From Bremia lactucae (taxonomy: Eukaryota > Oomycota > Peronosporomycetes > Peronosporales > Peronosporaceae), in assembly GCF_004359215.1 (NCBI RefSeq), contig NC_090611.1:4657223-4721222 (forward strand): a stretch of DNA of 64,000 nt, written 5' to 3'. This document shows positions 50,976-62,716 of the stretch, piece after piece. Each line of letters opens with the position of its first letter. Positions within the stretch are counted from its first letter, which is position 1. A program made the translations under genes and the position numbers. The notes below the pieces were generated by a model, which had not been told where the DNA came from, ran no database searches, and was given only the letters and a program-made list of their open reading frames with translations.

Positions 50976-51661
50976 TGTAACGGGGTGTATCGTTATTGCA
51001 CGTTTAGTATGGGCTTATAATTAAGTTAGAGTTAACAGATAGAAAGAAGAGATACTTAATTATGTTTATACAGTTTTCATTTTACCCTCTTTAAGCCTCT
51101 GCATACACAAGTGTACGTGAAATAACGTAAAGGCACCATTCGCAACTAAAGCAGTGCGAAGTGGACTTGTACTGTAACGGGGCACTACGTCTTGTACTGC
51201 TTCAGTACAAGTCCACTTCACACTGCTTCAGTTGTGAGTGGTACCTTACGTTAGGTGACGTACACTGTACGTGCAGAGGAAGACTTCTCTTAAGACAAGT
51301 TAACTTAAGAGGGTAAAATGAAAACTGTATTAATATAGTTAAGTGTCTCTTAATCTATCTTTGTAAATGCTGACTTAACTATAAACTAATACTAAACATG
51401 TAAATGAATTCTTATCTCTATCTTATCTTGTAACACTATTTGATTACTTCTACAGCTGATTAGTCTGCGGAATAAATAGATGTAATGACCTATACCTATT
51501 TATAAATAAGAATTCAGGATATAACTATATAACGTAATATCCTCCAAATATTATGTACCTTTTAGATAATGTAGAAATTAACAACCTTTAAGTGTTAATT
51601 TCATGTAACGATACACCCCGTTACATGTACTGAAGCAGTACAAGTCGTAATGCCCCGTTAC
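50976..51661 (+). repeat. LTR, family A (+), interrupted by another LTR
   Basis: Outer LTR in two parts, 50976-51175 and 51625-51661, with a large internal deletion in the first part (about 240 bp shorter than 44930-45384). Five-bp target duplication TTTTT on both sides (50971-50975 and 51662-51666). It lies about 90 bp after the stop of the TCF25 homologue. Confidence 0.9.
51176..51624 (-). repeat. Solo LTR, family A (-), nested in the LTR above
   Basis: Complete 449-bp LTR in reverse orientation, TGTAACGGGGC (51176) to CCCCGTTACA (51624), with the target duplication TGTAC on both sides (51171-51175 and 51625-51629). It inserted into the palindromic GACTTGTACTG segment of the outer LTR. Confidence 0.93.
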
Positions 51662-51666
51662 ATTTT

Positions 51667-52146
51667 TGATACTTGACCAATTGCATCAACATATATGTGG
51701 GCTGATTAAAGGATCGTTCGCTGACATATTCAGTGGCGGCGACGCGAGTCGATTGAGCAATTGTCAAAATTTAAATGCTTAGCACCTTAACGTTTCAAAT
51801 TGATAACGCCTTCTTCGAAGCCCCTCGTCGTTCTGCAGACGGACTTTGATTAACAAGGAGATGCGAGATGCTTCCAAGCGCAAATGCTGTACGATCGACA
51901 TGAAGAATTTAAATTGAGACGCAAGAGCTTAAGAAACTGTGAGATCGCATACACTTGGATATATACGTTGCTTAAACTCGGAGACTTGGTCCGTTTATAT
52001 GCAGAAAGCTTCGACCACAAACATCTCAAGAACACCATTAGCGCAATCAAGTGTGGTTATGGGATTTTACGAATCCTCTAAACATCGGCAAAAGGAAAAC
52101 GCAAGTGGCAGAAGATGAATCCGCACGACTCATGTCACGCAGATAC
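51667..52146. other. Unassigned segment
   Basis: About 480 bp between two LTRs. A 66-codon plus-strand frame (51884-52081, YDRHEEFKLRRKSLRNCEIA) is not recognised. Confidence 0.3.
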
Positions 52147-52531
52147 TGTAACGAGGTGTGACGTTACATGAAATTAACACTAAAAGGTTGTTAATTAATA
52201 TTATTTAAGAGATAGAGAATATTACTTTATGTAGTAATATTCAGAAAGCTTATCTATTAGTAGATAGAGGCCATTATATCTACTTGCTCCGCGGTCCAGT
52301 CAGCGCTGGACGCGCGCAAAGAGAGACAGACAGATAAGATTTTATTTGCATGTTTTATATTAGTTTATTATTAAGTTAGTATTAAAAAGATAGAAACAGA
52401 AGAACGTAATTATATTAAATTCAGTTTTGAATAAGCCTTGTTTAAAGTAAGTCTTGTAAGGAGAGTCTTCCTCTGCACGTAGTGTACGTGAAGTGACGTG
52501 AGGCACCACTCGCACTGAGGCAGTGCGAAGT
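52147..52531 (+). repeat. LTR, family A, cut by assembly gap
   Basis: Starts TGTAACGAGGTGTGACGTTA and follows the 3063 and 25566 copies (TCTACTTGCTCCGCGGTCCAG) until the gap. Only the last ~70 bp are missing. Confidence 0.85.
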
Positions 52532-52631
52532 NNNNNNNNNNNNNNNNNNNNNNNNNNNNNNNNNNNNNNNNNNNNNNNNNNNNNNNNNNNNNNNNNNNNN
52601 NNNNNNNNNNNNNNNNNNNNNNNNNNNNNNN
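52532..52631. other. Assembly gap (100 N)
   Basis: Exactly 100 N inside or just after a family-A LTR. Confidence 0.95.
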
Positions 52632-52790
52632 AATATTGGCAATTGCATCCAACTTTGCTCGATACATTCAACGAACGCTGACAATCAGCACGCTGTGATC
52701 ATTTTACATTTATCTTTAATAAACAATACAAAATTACTGTTATTTCGGGTTCGCGTGTCCTTATGTAAGTACGCCGCTAAGCCGATAAAC

Positions 52791-54142
52791 TTACACAGGC
52801 CTTTTACATCGACTGACAGAGGCACACCCTAGAAGTGGCATTCCGCTTGCAGCGAATATACACTTTATGGAATTTGCACACATCTCGTACTTACGCATAA
52901 GTGTACCAACCTTCCGGAGTACCTCAACGTCCGACTTTTCGTTTATGGCTTTGCTGTGAACGAAGACGCCATCAAGATAATTCGGTGACAAATCTCGCAC
53001 GATCGCAACAGATTGGCTACACATAAGTTGATTGTTACAGGGGCATCCCGGTGGTATCGGTAGGCCAAATCGGGATTCTGGGAGGCATTGGTCACGGCTG
53101 TGGCGGCGACGACCGAAACCGCGAAGAGTACGCTCTCGTCGTGCACCAAAGTTACGAAAAAGGAGCTACTAAGCCTTCGTGGCATAACTAGCCACTCTCA
53201 CAGCATTCCGCTTGGTACCTACTGCTGTGAACGGAATATCCTGTTCACGCATGAGGATCTGATAGAATCCACCCATTAGATCCATTGACGAAAATATGGT
53301 ACTCTTTGATTTACCGTCAATAAATACGTGTTTCCGTGTTATCGGCGATTGAGCCGGGTACCGTTGCAGCGTTCAATTTATTGGATGCATGCACAAGCCA
53401 CCAATCTCTTGTTGCATTACCACACAGAAGACCGGAGAGCTATGTGGGGAGTTTGACTCTCTCGTACGACCCGCTGCTTAGCGATCGGCAAAGAACTTGT
53501 CGATCACTAATCCTCGTTCACGAGGCAGCCCCTGCTTCATGACGCAGTATTTTGAACTAGGTATCAGGCCAATCTTGTGTGGAGTGCCTTTTCCTTCTGC
53601 AACTTGTATGACTCCGAATTAGGCAATAGATCCTTGAATTCGATCAAATCCCTATAATAAATATTAGTTCTCAACGACTCCCAGAATTGAGACGAAATAC
53701 GTTCAATCCGAGTCTTCTCATCAGGGACACTTTGGTCCATCGATGAGCTTCTGAAAGCCCGTTCGCGCTCAGAAAATGCTATTATTAGCCACGTGTTATC
53801 GATGACAAATATGCAGATCCGCTTGACTTTGCCATTCCAATGATCCCGTTTCGGTTCTAGTGATGGCAATTGAGTTGCTTCCGACGCGGATTCAGAAGGT
53901 GCTATCGAATCAAGTGTTAAGAAAGTGCCAACACTTGATCCGTTGCTTACTAAGACATTTAATGTATCACTTTCTTCTTTGAAACTAGTTTCCATAGGTT
54001 CCTGGGCATTTGTTACCTCTTGTTCTTGGGGACTTGTTCTCTCAAGCATTTCAAGACTAATTCCCTTTTTTATTTGGTACCCCCTTCCCCAACTTACACG
54101 AAAAGGGCAGATATACTTGGGTAGTAACTCATCACTGCCCAC
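52791..54142 (-). pseudogene. Chimeric pol fragment: integrase end, linker, RT
   Basis: The frame 54142-53564 (192 codons) starts with an integrase C-terminal motif and continues as the pre-RT linker (SFKEESDTLNVLVSNGSSVG, YYRDLIEFKDLLPNSESYKL). RT pieces follow in other frames: LMGGFYQILMREQDIPFTAV around 53230-53290 and 53024-52791 (NYLDGVFVHSKAINEKSDVE), where the catalytic YLDD reads YLDG. About 150 bp at roughly 53030-53185 have no counterpart in other copies. Non-functional. Confidence 0.75.
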
Positions 54143-55853
54143 ATTTTTGTCACTACATGTTTCGGTAAATTTCCCGAAGACAGTACAGTAGGACTAGATC
54201 ATTGACTCAAGTGAAAGAACGTGTGTTCTTCCATTTTTGTCAGAGTTCCGTTTATGTTGGTCCACCGCATCAGCGATAGAATCCTTAACGAAACGGACCA
54301 CTGCTTCTCGATCCCGCTGTAAACCTCCTGCTGGCTTGATTTGTTTTTGTTTTGAGTGCGGCTCGTGCGCGCCGCGGATATATCATTTTTCTCTTTAGTG
54401 AGAGCATCATTGTTCTCACTAATATTCTTGTTGTCGATGCTGAGTATATCAGTACAAAATTTTATCGCTATTTTGAGTTTGCCTTCTTCGGTGTTGATTA
54501 AATTAACATCGGTATCCTTCGCATTGACTGTGAGTCAGTGCTTTATGAGAAGAGCTAGATTTTCATTTGCTCGATCGAATTTCTCGCCCAGTCACTCTCA
54601 AACCGGGCGGGTATATGTGGATGGCGAGGGACATCTATGTATGCTTTGTTAAAGCATGCACCGAATGATTGATGGCATTGTCTGCCGTCGGCAAGAACTC
54701 GCCGTAAGCGTAAACGAGGGGACGTATTTCTTCGAGGATAAAATTTGCACAATCTGTCTGACCATCGGTTTTCGGATGGTCAGAAGTGACATTTTAAACT
54801 GTGTAGCAACAGGCTTGAGCACAGATTACCATAATCTCGCCGTGAACCGGGGGTCTTGATCCAAAACCAGTTCACAGGGTGACCCATGGAGTCAAAATAT
54901 CATGTCGACGAGGACACGAGCACAGCTTTTAGCTGTGGTCGACTCCGTGAGTGCAACAAGATGAACAAACTTGCTTACATGGTCAATAAACACAAAATAC
55001 CATTATTTCTTGTGAGCGGCTTCGGGTAATCCGAAGACGAAGTCCATATATACGGACTGCCAACACTAAAGGTTTTGAGATTTAAGGTTTCGTTTTCTTG
55101 TTCAGCCCAGGCTTTCTCGTTCTGTCTGGGATTGAAGCAAATAATTAAGCCATGTCATACAATTCACTATAACAATCTCCGTTTGATGCGGAGTTGGAGG
55201 TACGGAAACTTTTGCAATCCTAATGTTCCGGGAGGTCATCGCACAGTGTGATCCTGGTATTGGAATTCTGTGGAGTCGATTTCAGCGAAGCCTCTCTGTA
55301 TTTTAACCCATAGTCAATTTTGATTTCTTTGCAGCATCTGAAATAACCACGATAATTTTCGAGCGTCGTTGTTGGTACAGATTGTAACAGTGGACGGAAA
55401 AAGCATTAGCCTTCACCCGTTGACACTTCGCAAGCACATATGTACTTGCAAACAAATTTATACTGGTGAGGCCAGTAGAAGTCGCGGACTATCGTGTCGA
55501 ATTTTTGTGTGATACGTTTCCTCACATCCACGATGCTCACTTAGGCATCGTAACACTCAAATATGATGTGTGAACGCTAATCATTATGGCTGGAAATGAC
55601 GACACGAGGTGTGTCGCCAGCAACGGCTGACTAAAACAGAAAACCATTGCGTGTTGTGCATCGATCCTCAACGGATCGATGCAATTCCACCAATCATTTT
55701 ACGGATTGTTGTGATGAATTTCTGAGGTGATCCATTAAACTTTTAAGAGCCTTATCTTCTCGATAGACTCTTCTTACGCCGTCAAGTAATGTTGACGACG
55801 GAACACTTATTGTTGCAACAACGGCTTATCCTTAATGTTGATTGTTGCAACAG
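54143..55853 (-). pseudogene. Family-A integrase remnant
   Basis: Strongly decayed minus-strand integrase. Recognisable pieces include LHGSPCELVLDQDPRFTA around 54835-54890 (equivalent of LPRELVSDRDPRFTA), a zinc-finger region around 55380-55600, and DNA at 55680-55800 that aligns with 1690-1760, the start of integrase in the copy at 1. The right end stops at the 5' LTR of element G. Confidence 0.7.
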
Positions 55854-56158
55854 TGTAATGGGCCACATTTCAGGATTAAAACGAAACAAAATAAATAATA
55901 ACATTTGTAGGCAGGTGCTGTGCCCAGATAGCGGGCACAGCGTTTCATTATTGGGGGCCAGAAGATCCAATATGGACCAATGATAAATTACCTGAAAATA
56001 AGTGATTTCCGAAAAGCGGGAATACGGTCGTACTTAGTACAATTAGAAATCTTGGCTAAAATAAATAAATCGAATTCTACTTGGTACCGAATACTTATGC
56101 TTAATGCTTCCTTAAGCGGTCGAATTAGCTAGTGACGGGACGTTCTAGCCCCGTTTCA
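55854..56158 (+). repeat. 5' LTR of element G
   Basis: 305 bp, TGTAATGGGCCACATTTCAG to TTCTAGCCCCGTTTCA. It pairs with 62383-62716. CCTATTAGCACTTAG follows as a possible primer-binding site. Confidence 0.92.
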
Positions 56159-56184
56159 CCTATTAGCACTTAGTAGTCCTTCCC

Positions 56185-57110
56185 ATGCCCGAGTTTGAGA
56201 TGAGCAAATCATCGTGTTTTGACGCTCCAGATTTGCTACTAGAGATCGCGAACTTCCTCCATCTCACTGGTGTTGAGTGAAATCTCCTCAGTCTCCTCAC
56301 TGATGAGATCAGCGACCCACGAAGCACAACAGCTCACCATACATGAGTTCATGGCTCGCGAGCTCTTCGAATCCAATGGGAGAGCTTTAACTCCATGGCG
56401 GTCTTCACGGAACTATTCCGTGAAGATATAAACCTCCTTCGACTAAGGAGAAGGTAAAGATCAGTTGTCGCTGAATCGATGGTTCCGAGAAGTCGACATC
56501 GCCATCGAATCAAGGCTCCTCGAGACGCCCCAGTCGAAGGTCTACTTCCTCCTTTCTTGTATCACCGGGACAGCCAAGAATTGGGCCCTTGGTAAGCTCG
56601 TCGTGGACGAGCACGCCTTCCCCACTATGGATGCCATCCAAGATGACGTTATACTTGCCTTCGAGCCACCGCAAGAGGAGAAAATGGTGCGCTCAAGATT
56701 CCTGTCCATGCGACAGGGTAAATGGCGATGCGCGTTTACGTGCAGATGACTCGCCATCTCGCATCGCGTATCACCACGTGAGGGTAGACCGGCTTATCGC
56801 TTGAGCATTCGGAGCCTGCCACATTGGAGGAGGCCTTTACTATTGTCCTGCGAGAGGACTTAAGGGCCACCAGGGCTTACACCAAACCTTCGGTTGCCAC
56901 CGGCGGCGGCCCTCTGGTCCGGAACCAAATGAGATCGACGCGATTGAATCATCGGGAGACCGACGACGTACAACTCCCTATAAGGATGACACTCGCATCG
57001 GGCGTCAAATGGTTTGCTTTCGCTGTCGAAATCGAGGGTATCGCGGGGCTGAGTGCCGCGCACCAGCGCCAATGTCGGCGTATGTAGTGGACGCGTTATG
57101 ATGGCGCTAC
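56185..57110 (+). pseudogene. gag of element G
   Basis: A start-like ATG lies at 56185 (MPEFEMSKSSCFDAPD), soon broken. The capsid-like middle is at 56465-56749 ([60 protein letters not shown]). A degenerate zinc knuckle is at about 57008-57050 (CFRCRNRGYRGAEC, with Tyr where His is expected). Broken by shifts and stops. Confidence 0.75.
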
Positions 57111-57779
57111 TCCGGCCGAAAGTCCGAAACGGTCGGGACCAGTAGGTGCAGGGCGCCCTACTGGTTGGAATGGAGGTCCGGGTCCCCCAGTGGCAGCCCG
57201 ACCTTCCAGCTCCCACATGCTGTGTGCACGATTAAATGCCACTACAATTGGCAAGTCTGATGATAGTCACTTTGCATGTCGCCGGTGTCCGGTGGCCTCA
57301 ACGAGCGCTCCTGGAATAAGGAGCGACGAACACTATATTTCGTGAAACCTTTTTATTAATGCTGCCTCCCAGCATTCCGGGCAGCGAGGGGCCTGAACAA
57401 GTCATAGCTAAGTTGGTAGACGGGAAATCCCATCGCGTATCGCGACAGCGAAGTGTCATTGCCGTATACGTTTGACGGTTTTCGAAAAACTGATGATTTC
57501 TTAGTTATCGCGATTGTTTAAGCATTCGGTTGCGCCCTGGGCATGCCAGGGTTGGCACGTGATAAGCTTTAGATCGACTGGTTAGCAAGATCAGTGAGAC
57601 GTCGACGCAAGTTCGACACTGTGAAGTGTTTACCCATCTCTTGGTATCCCCAAGTGACTGGCCCAAAGTTACAGTCGTGGATTGTGAAGCCACGATGCCT
57701 GCGGTACACAGACGAGTGATGGCCTTTCTGTACTGCTTATTCTGTCCTTCTGGAGACTAGTGACAGAGAATTCTCGTTC

Positions 57780-58335
57780 ACAACGAGGATGAAAATGCGG
57801 ATGAGCAGCGGCTCCCGCGAGAGGACGATCGGCCGAGCAGGGTCCCGCGCGTTAACAACGCGGCTCGAAAGAGGTTTCCCGCGCGTTAACAACGCGGTCA
57901 AAAGAGGTTTCTCGCACCTGCATGCAGTGGTCGAACCCTGGTTTCCATCTGTTCCCATCGCGGTTGAGCTTCCGAACCACAAAACATTGCGGCTTCTCTC
58001 CCGTTGGTTCATATTAACGTTAACGCTAGCATTACTCTTGGAGTGCTCCGTAGAATCACTCCGACCCTGATGATGCATACTAGTACCACCGGTAAAATGC
58101 TTACCGGAGTGACCTTTACGATCGCTTCGTTCCTGGTGATGCATACTGACATCAGCGGGGGCTCCCACAAGGGCAATTGGTGGTCGAGCAGGGAGCTCCC
58201 ACACGAGTATGACTTGGACGGACAGGAGTCCCCACGCAAGATCATGATGTTTGAACCCGGGTTCCCATCATTATTCACTGTGGTCGAACCAAGGTTCCCA
58301 CATCGGCAATTTGTGGTCGAGCAAGGACTTTAGCA
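57780..58335 (+). repeat. Degenerate repeats between protease and RT regions of element G
   Basis: Two near-identical ~36-bp units with CCCGCGCGTTAACAACGCGG lie at about 57840-57910. They are followed by five to six degenerate units of roughly GTGGTCGAACCNGGGTTCCC at about 57928, 58183, 58252, 58283 and 58313. A second unit with CTGGTGATGCATACT recurs at about 58070 and 58135. The minus-strand frame 57737-58204 reads through them as repeated MHHQERSD/MHHQGRSD and is taken as a product of the repeat. Confidence 0.65.
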
Positions 58336-58717
58336 TCAAGTGTCGACGGTCGAGCATGGATTGCTCCCGTCACGTATTTGCGGCATTATGGTTAAGGACA
58401 TCCAGTGCCTAGAGGGCGGGATGAGAGTTCATCACCCGGCTGCGATTAACCAGCTTCTAGTATCGACTCAAACACGACGGGGACACAAACATCGAGATTA
58501 GAGTTCGAATATGTTAACGCTATCATTACGTGGAAGGAAGTCCACAAATGCGCCAATACGTTAAAGTCGCGAGTGCATATCATGACGCGTCCTCGATTAC
58601 ACGCCTTCCATGGACTCTCCTGGAAGCATTCCCTACGTAAACCTTAAGGGAGGCACTGCGAAACAGGTATGTTTCATCACCAACGAGGTGTTTACCAGTC
58701 TACGACATTGCTCGTGA

Positions 58718-61020
58718 TTATGCAGGGGCACGATTCCGGCTGAACTTCCTGCTGATCGTGGTATTCGACATGAGACTGACCTTGTGCCAGGTTCGAAGTA
58801 TTGCGTGACACGGCAGTGGCCGTTGCCTCAAGATCATGTCAAGGCTATTGACGAGTTCGAAGGCCGCCGCAAGGCGGGTCATATGCGCGAGAGTACCTCG
58901 CCACATTCGAGTCCAACCTTCTGCGCGAAGAAAGCCACGGGAGCCTGGCGTATCGTGCATGCGGTAAATAAGCTAAATGATGCCACTATTCCGGCGCTAA
59001 CACACATCCCCGTTAGGGGGACATGGGCTAAACTCCATGTCAAGAAGCGTCATCTTCAGTACCATCGATCTAACCGATGGCTTCAACCAGATCCTGATAC
59101 GACCGAGCGACATACCACTCACAGCTGGGAGTGGCATGTTATGGGAATGGCTAGTGATGCCACAAGGGTTGCAAAATGCACTGGCCACTTTGAATTGCAT
59201 GGTGTCTCAAGTTTTGAGACTAATCCGGGAACTCGCTCCTAGTTGCTTCGATGACATCTTGGTCCATAGTCGCGCTGAGAACAATCTCAGCGATATCCAA
59301 AATCACCTTCAACACTTAAAATAGGTATTTCAAGTCATGCGAGACAACAAGTTGAACGCGAATTTCAAGAAGTGTGTCTTTCGTGCACCGGAAATTCCAG
59401 TGCTCGATTGCTACGTGAGTATGCCGGGAGTTCGAGCTGATCCAGAAAGGTGTCGTCAATCGGCTCTTGGCCCACGCTCATTAACCCTACGGAGTTGTGT
59501 CAGTGGCTCGGCTTGGCCAATTACTTGCATAAGTATACGAAGTATGATGCCGGTTCTATATAGCCTTTGTCGTCACCTTTGATGAAAGACGCCATGTGGT
59601 CGTGGCGTCACGAGCAGCAAACAGCCTTCGATGCATTAAAGAAGAGCCTGGCTTCTGCGTCAGTCTTGGTCCTTCCGGACGACTCCAAGCTATTCCACGT
59701 GGAATGCGATGCAACTGACTTCGTAATTGGTAGTGCTCGAATGCAATTTTATGATGAGGGCCGTGAACGAGTCGTGAATTATCAGTCACGACAGATGAAG
59801 CCAGGTAGAAGAATTATCCACATGATAAGGAGTTGTAGCAATGCGGTCTCATCAAGTTCCGTGTTCACCTGCTTGGGGAACGCACCTTTGCTTTGTATAC
59901 CGATCATGCATCGCTGCTAACAGCGATGAAGACTCCGCACTTTTTTCAACGGATGGTACGGTGGCTGTGCTTCGTTTCCGAGTACAGCTTCGTCGTGCAT
60001 TACAAACCGAGCATGATCAATATCCTTGCTGATACTCTATTACGATGTCCCGACTATATTTTCAGACCGAGCTGAGTCCCAGGTGACTGATGACGATGAA
60101 GAAAAGATGTGCGATGTGTGTATCGCTGAATTTAACTCGGGTCGCCCCCGAGCTGTACTTATTTGACGAAATAGTCGCTGCTTGAGAGAATGATTCTGCT
60201 TACGCGGATGTTATCGCTTATCAGCGCACTCCCAGGGTTCTTGCACTGGGGCTCCGTCACGAACCAAGCGTGATCAAATTCAGCGGTACAGTTTAGACGT
60301 GACTTGTTTCAGTACAGTATCGACCACATCTATGCTCCTGGTACAGTCATTGCCAACGACTCGGACTTTCGTGCTCGGATTCTTCACGATATCACGATGC
60401 TCAAATTGGTCGTCACATAGGCTGCGAAAAGACGTTTTGCGGCTGCGTCTCGCACCTTCTTCTGGCGCCACATGTACAAGTGGGTATGCAACTGGATTCG
60501 TACATGCGAAATCTGGTAACGGATAAGCCATCTCAATGACCACAGGCTCCCCTGCGATCATTGCCGATCGCACCCGGATCTTGGCGTTTAATTTTGATGG
60601 ACTTTATCTTCGGGCTTGCGCCCGATAGTCAAGATCGAACGGGTGTCCTGGTATTTGTCGACAGATTCCGCAAGATAAGACACTTGGTGCCTGTTCACGC
60701 TACGATTACCGCATCAGAAACCGCGGTGCACTTCATTGAAGCTGTTTCAACATCACGGCTTGCCGGATAATATTGCGTCGGACCGTGATTCCAGATTCAC
60801 ATCCGCATTTTGGACGTCAGTGTTCGAGCTTCTCGGGACGAAGCTGCAGATGTCAACCGCGGCCCATCCGGAAACAGATGGACAGACCAAGCGCGTAGAT
60901 CGAGTCCTTAAACATGTTATTCGGAGTTATGCTACTTACATCGTTGGAGTGCATTTTTACCACTTGCTGAGTTCGCACTCAACAATGCTCTACACAAGTC
61001 AAAAGGGTTGACGCCACCCT
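58718..61020 (+). pseudogene. pol of element G (RT, RNase H, integrase), broken
   Basis: RT is at 58784-59010 (KYCVTRQWPLPQDHVKAIDE, GAWRIVHAVNKLNDATIPAL) and, after a shift, 59037-59324 (STIDLTDGFNQILIRPSDIP, SGMLWEWLVMPQGLQNALAT), where the catalytic FDD is intact in CFDDILVHS; the end of RT is at 59337-59582. RNase H is at 59567-59920 (FHVECDATDFVIGSARMQF) and 59893-60075 (SFVVHYKPSMINILADTLLR). The integrase zinc finger is at about 60290-60560 (broken), with the core at 60561-60770 (LILMDFIFGLAPDSQDRTG) and 60736-61011 (SDRDSRFTSAFW, AHPETDGQTKRVDRV). No chromodomain was recognised after it. Confidence 0.87.
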
Positions 61021-61029
61021 ATCCGCCTT

Positions 61030-62275
61030 GCTTGACGCGCCGAGGACATTGGACGCGGCTGCGTTCCCGTCTGCACATGACCGAGAACCTGGTGTTCTAG
61101 GCTCCTCATCAGTTCGAGCATTTAGCGGTTTGACTGCCGGATCTCACTTGCGGTCTTCTCCACCTGAGCAACACGCTCGAGAGCATTATCTGATCGTCGG
61201 CAGCCTTGTTCACTGCCTCATCAATATTGTCCTGGGAAACCAGGACGCCAGCGTTATGATCGCGAGGGCCCACAACGCATGTGGACAGGAAGGTCAGGTT
61301 CGCTGGATCGTGAATCGTAGCGTGGGTCACGAGGACCCTCGCACGGGAGGCACGCAATTCGAATCGTGCGCAAGTATCGTTTAAGCTAGCTTGGGTTCCC
61401 ACCCGAGCAGGACACGTGGGAGCCGCGTTTCTCGCTTCTTCGCGACGTTTCAGACGTTGTTTGGGCACATGAGTCCATGGAGTCGAAGTACCCCAATGCG
61501 ACCAAAGATGCAAATATTCTCGTGGTGAGCGAGAACCATAAGACGGCCAGACACTGTGTTATGATTCATGGTGGTGAGAATGAGAACGCTGGCGAGAACG
61601 AGAACGTCGTTGGGAACGTTTATCACCACGACCAAAAGAACGGAGCCTCGTTTTAGTTAGCGGAACAAGATGGGCAGACAAATGTGTCGCCGCCCCGCGG
61701 TCGGCATCCAGCGGAGATTGACTCCGCTGCCGAGCGTGATGACGCCATCGAGTCGCACCACGAATAACTACAGTCCACCGTTCGTAGAGACTGCGCTCAA
61801 CCTTGCCGAGCTAGGCTTGCTCGCGTTTATTAAGTAGATACTCAGCGAGGTGTCTTTGCCATTCATCGCGAGATGGACGTGGCACCAAGCCGCAAGAGCA
61901 AAACCTCGTTAACATGGACATAGCACATTCGGTCTTCATTCCAAGCGTTCTCGTATACTTTATCGCGAAATGCGCCGATTGAGTGATCGGCGCGAATGTC
62001 CTCTCGATTGGCAAGCCGTTTGGGAAAAAAATTGTTATCCTCGATCATTCAATTCCAAAGCCGGATGAAGGTGCACCAGGAAGTTTGCCAAGCGTCGTAC
62101 GCAACGTTATCAAGACTCTTTTCGCGCAAACCGCGGAAACGCCGAAAGTAGTCCTACATCATCGCAAGCGAGTCCAGAGTGTGAGCTCCGGACAAGTCAT
62201 ACAGCGCCCAAGGGATGAGTTGTTGGTCTATCACGTGGATGGTCGCACTCCCGCTGATGGCTCTCGGAAGTAATG
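61030..62275 (-). pseudogene. Possible antisense frames in element G 3' region
   Basis: Minus-strand open stretches, right to left: about 62160-62050 (DYFRRFRGLREKSLDNV), 62048-61863 (LANREDIRADHSIGAFRDKV), and near 61200-61100 a charged heptad-like stretch (NALERVAQVEKTASEIRQSN). Plus-strand frames of similar length also exist (62041-62273; 61028-61384), so neither strand is clearly coding. Listed because of the parallel with families A and B. Confidence 0.25.
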
Positions 62276-62382
62276 TAAAATTCTGGGTTGTGTGCTCCGT
62301 CATCGTGGCTTCAGTCGTATATGTCAAATTTTCGACAATCGAGCACTCACGGTTGGTGAGTGCTATTTTGAGAAGGGGGTGA

Positions 62383-62716
62383 TGTAATGGGCCACATCAC
62401 TGGAATAAAACAAAACAAAATAAATGATTACATTTGTAGGCAGGTGCTGTGCCCGGATAAGAAGGGATAGCCGGTTAAGCGTAAAAAATACTATTGGCTC
62501 AATATTGGCGGCCAAATGACTCAATATGGACCAATGATAAATTACCTGAAAATGAGAGGTTCCCCCCCAAAAAGCGGGAAAACAGTCGAACTTAGTACGA
62601 TTAAAAATCTTGGTAAAAAATAAAAAAGCAAGTTTTACTTGGCACCTAATACATAAGCTGAAAGCTTCCACAAGCGTTCGTGAAAGCTAGTGACGGGACG
62701 TTCTAGCCCCGATACA
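62383..62716 (+). repeat. 3' LTR of element G
   Basis: 334 bp, TGTAATGGGCCACATCACTG to TTCTAGCCCCGATACA, preceded by the purine tract GAGAAGGGGGTGA. It pairs with 55854-56158 and is longer by indels in the first half. Confidence 0.92.

Larger units (their letters stand above)
52790..55853 (-). mobile_element. Family-A Ty3/Gypsy on the minus strand, rearranged (element J)
   Basis: Minus-strand pol with unusual order. Read right to left, integrase comes first (about 55800-54060), then the pre-RT linker (54060-53564), then RT (53560-52790). In intact family members the linker and RT precede integrase. The joint is at about 54060, where integrase C-terminal sequence (LLPKYICPFRV) passes within one frame into the linker (NVLVSNGSSVGTF). 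The right end is interrupted by element G and resumes at 62717-62795 (RLNVAADALSRR on the minus strand). Confidence 0.75.
55854..62716 (+). mobile_element. Ty3/Gypsy element G, full length, with target duplication
   Basis: Two LTRs (55854-56158 and 62383-62716), gag, pol and a 3' region, flanked by the 5-bp duplication AACAG (55849-55853 and 62717-62721). It is inserted in the minus-strand element J, whose RNase H-integrase region resumes to the right. Reading frames are broken and the LTRs differ by indels and substitutions, so the insertion is not recent, but both ends are still complete. Confidence 0.93.

Noticed and set aside
61450..61640. Chromodomain in element G
   Set aside because: No WKGY/SWEP-like motif could be found in any plus-strand frame after the integrase.
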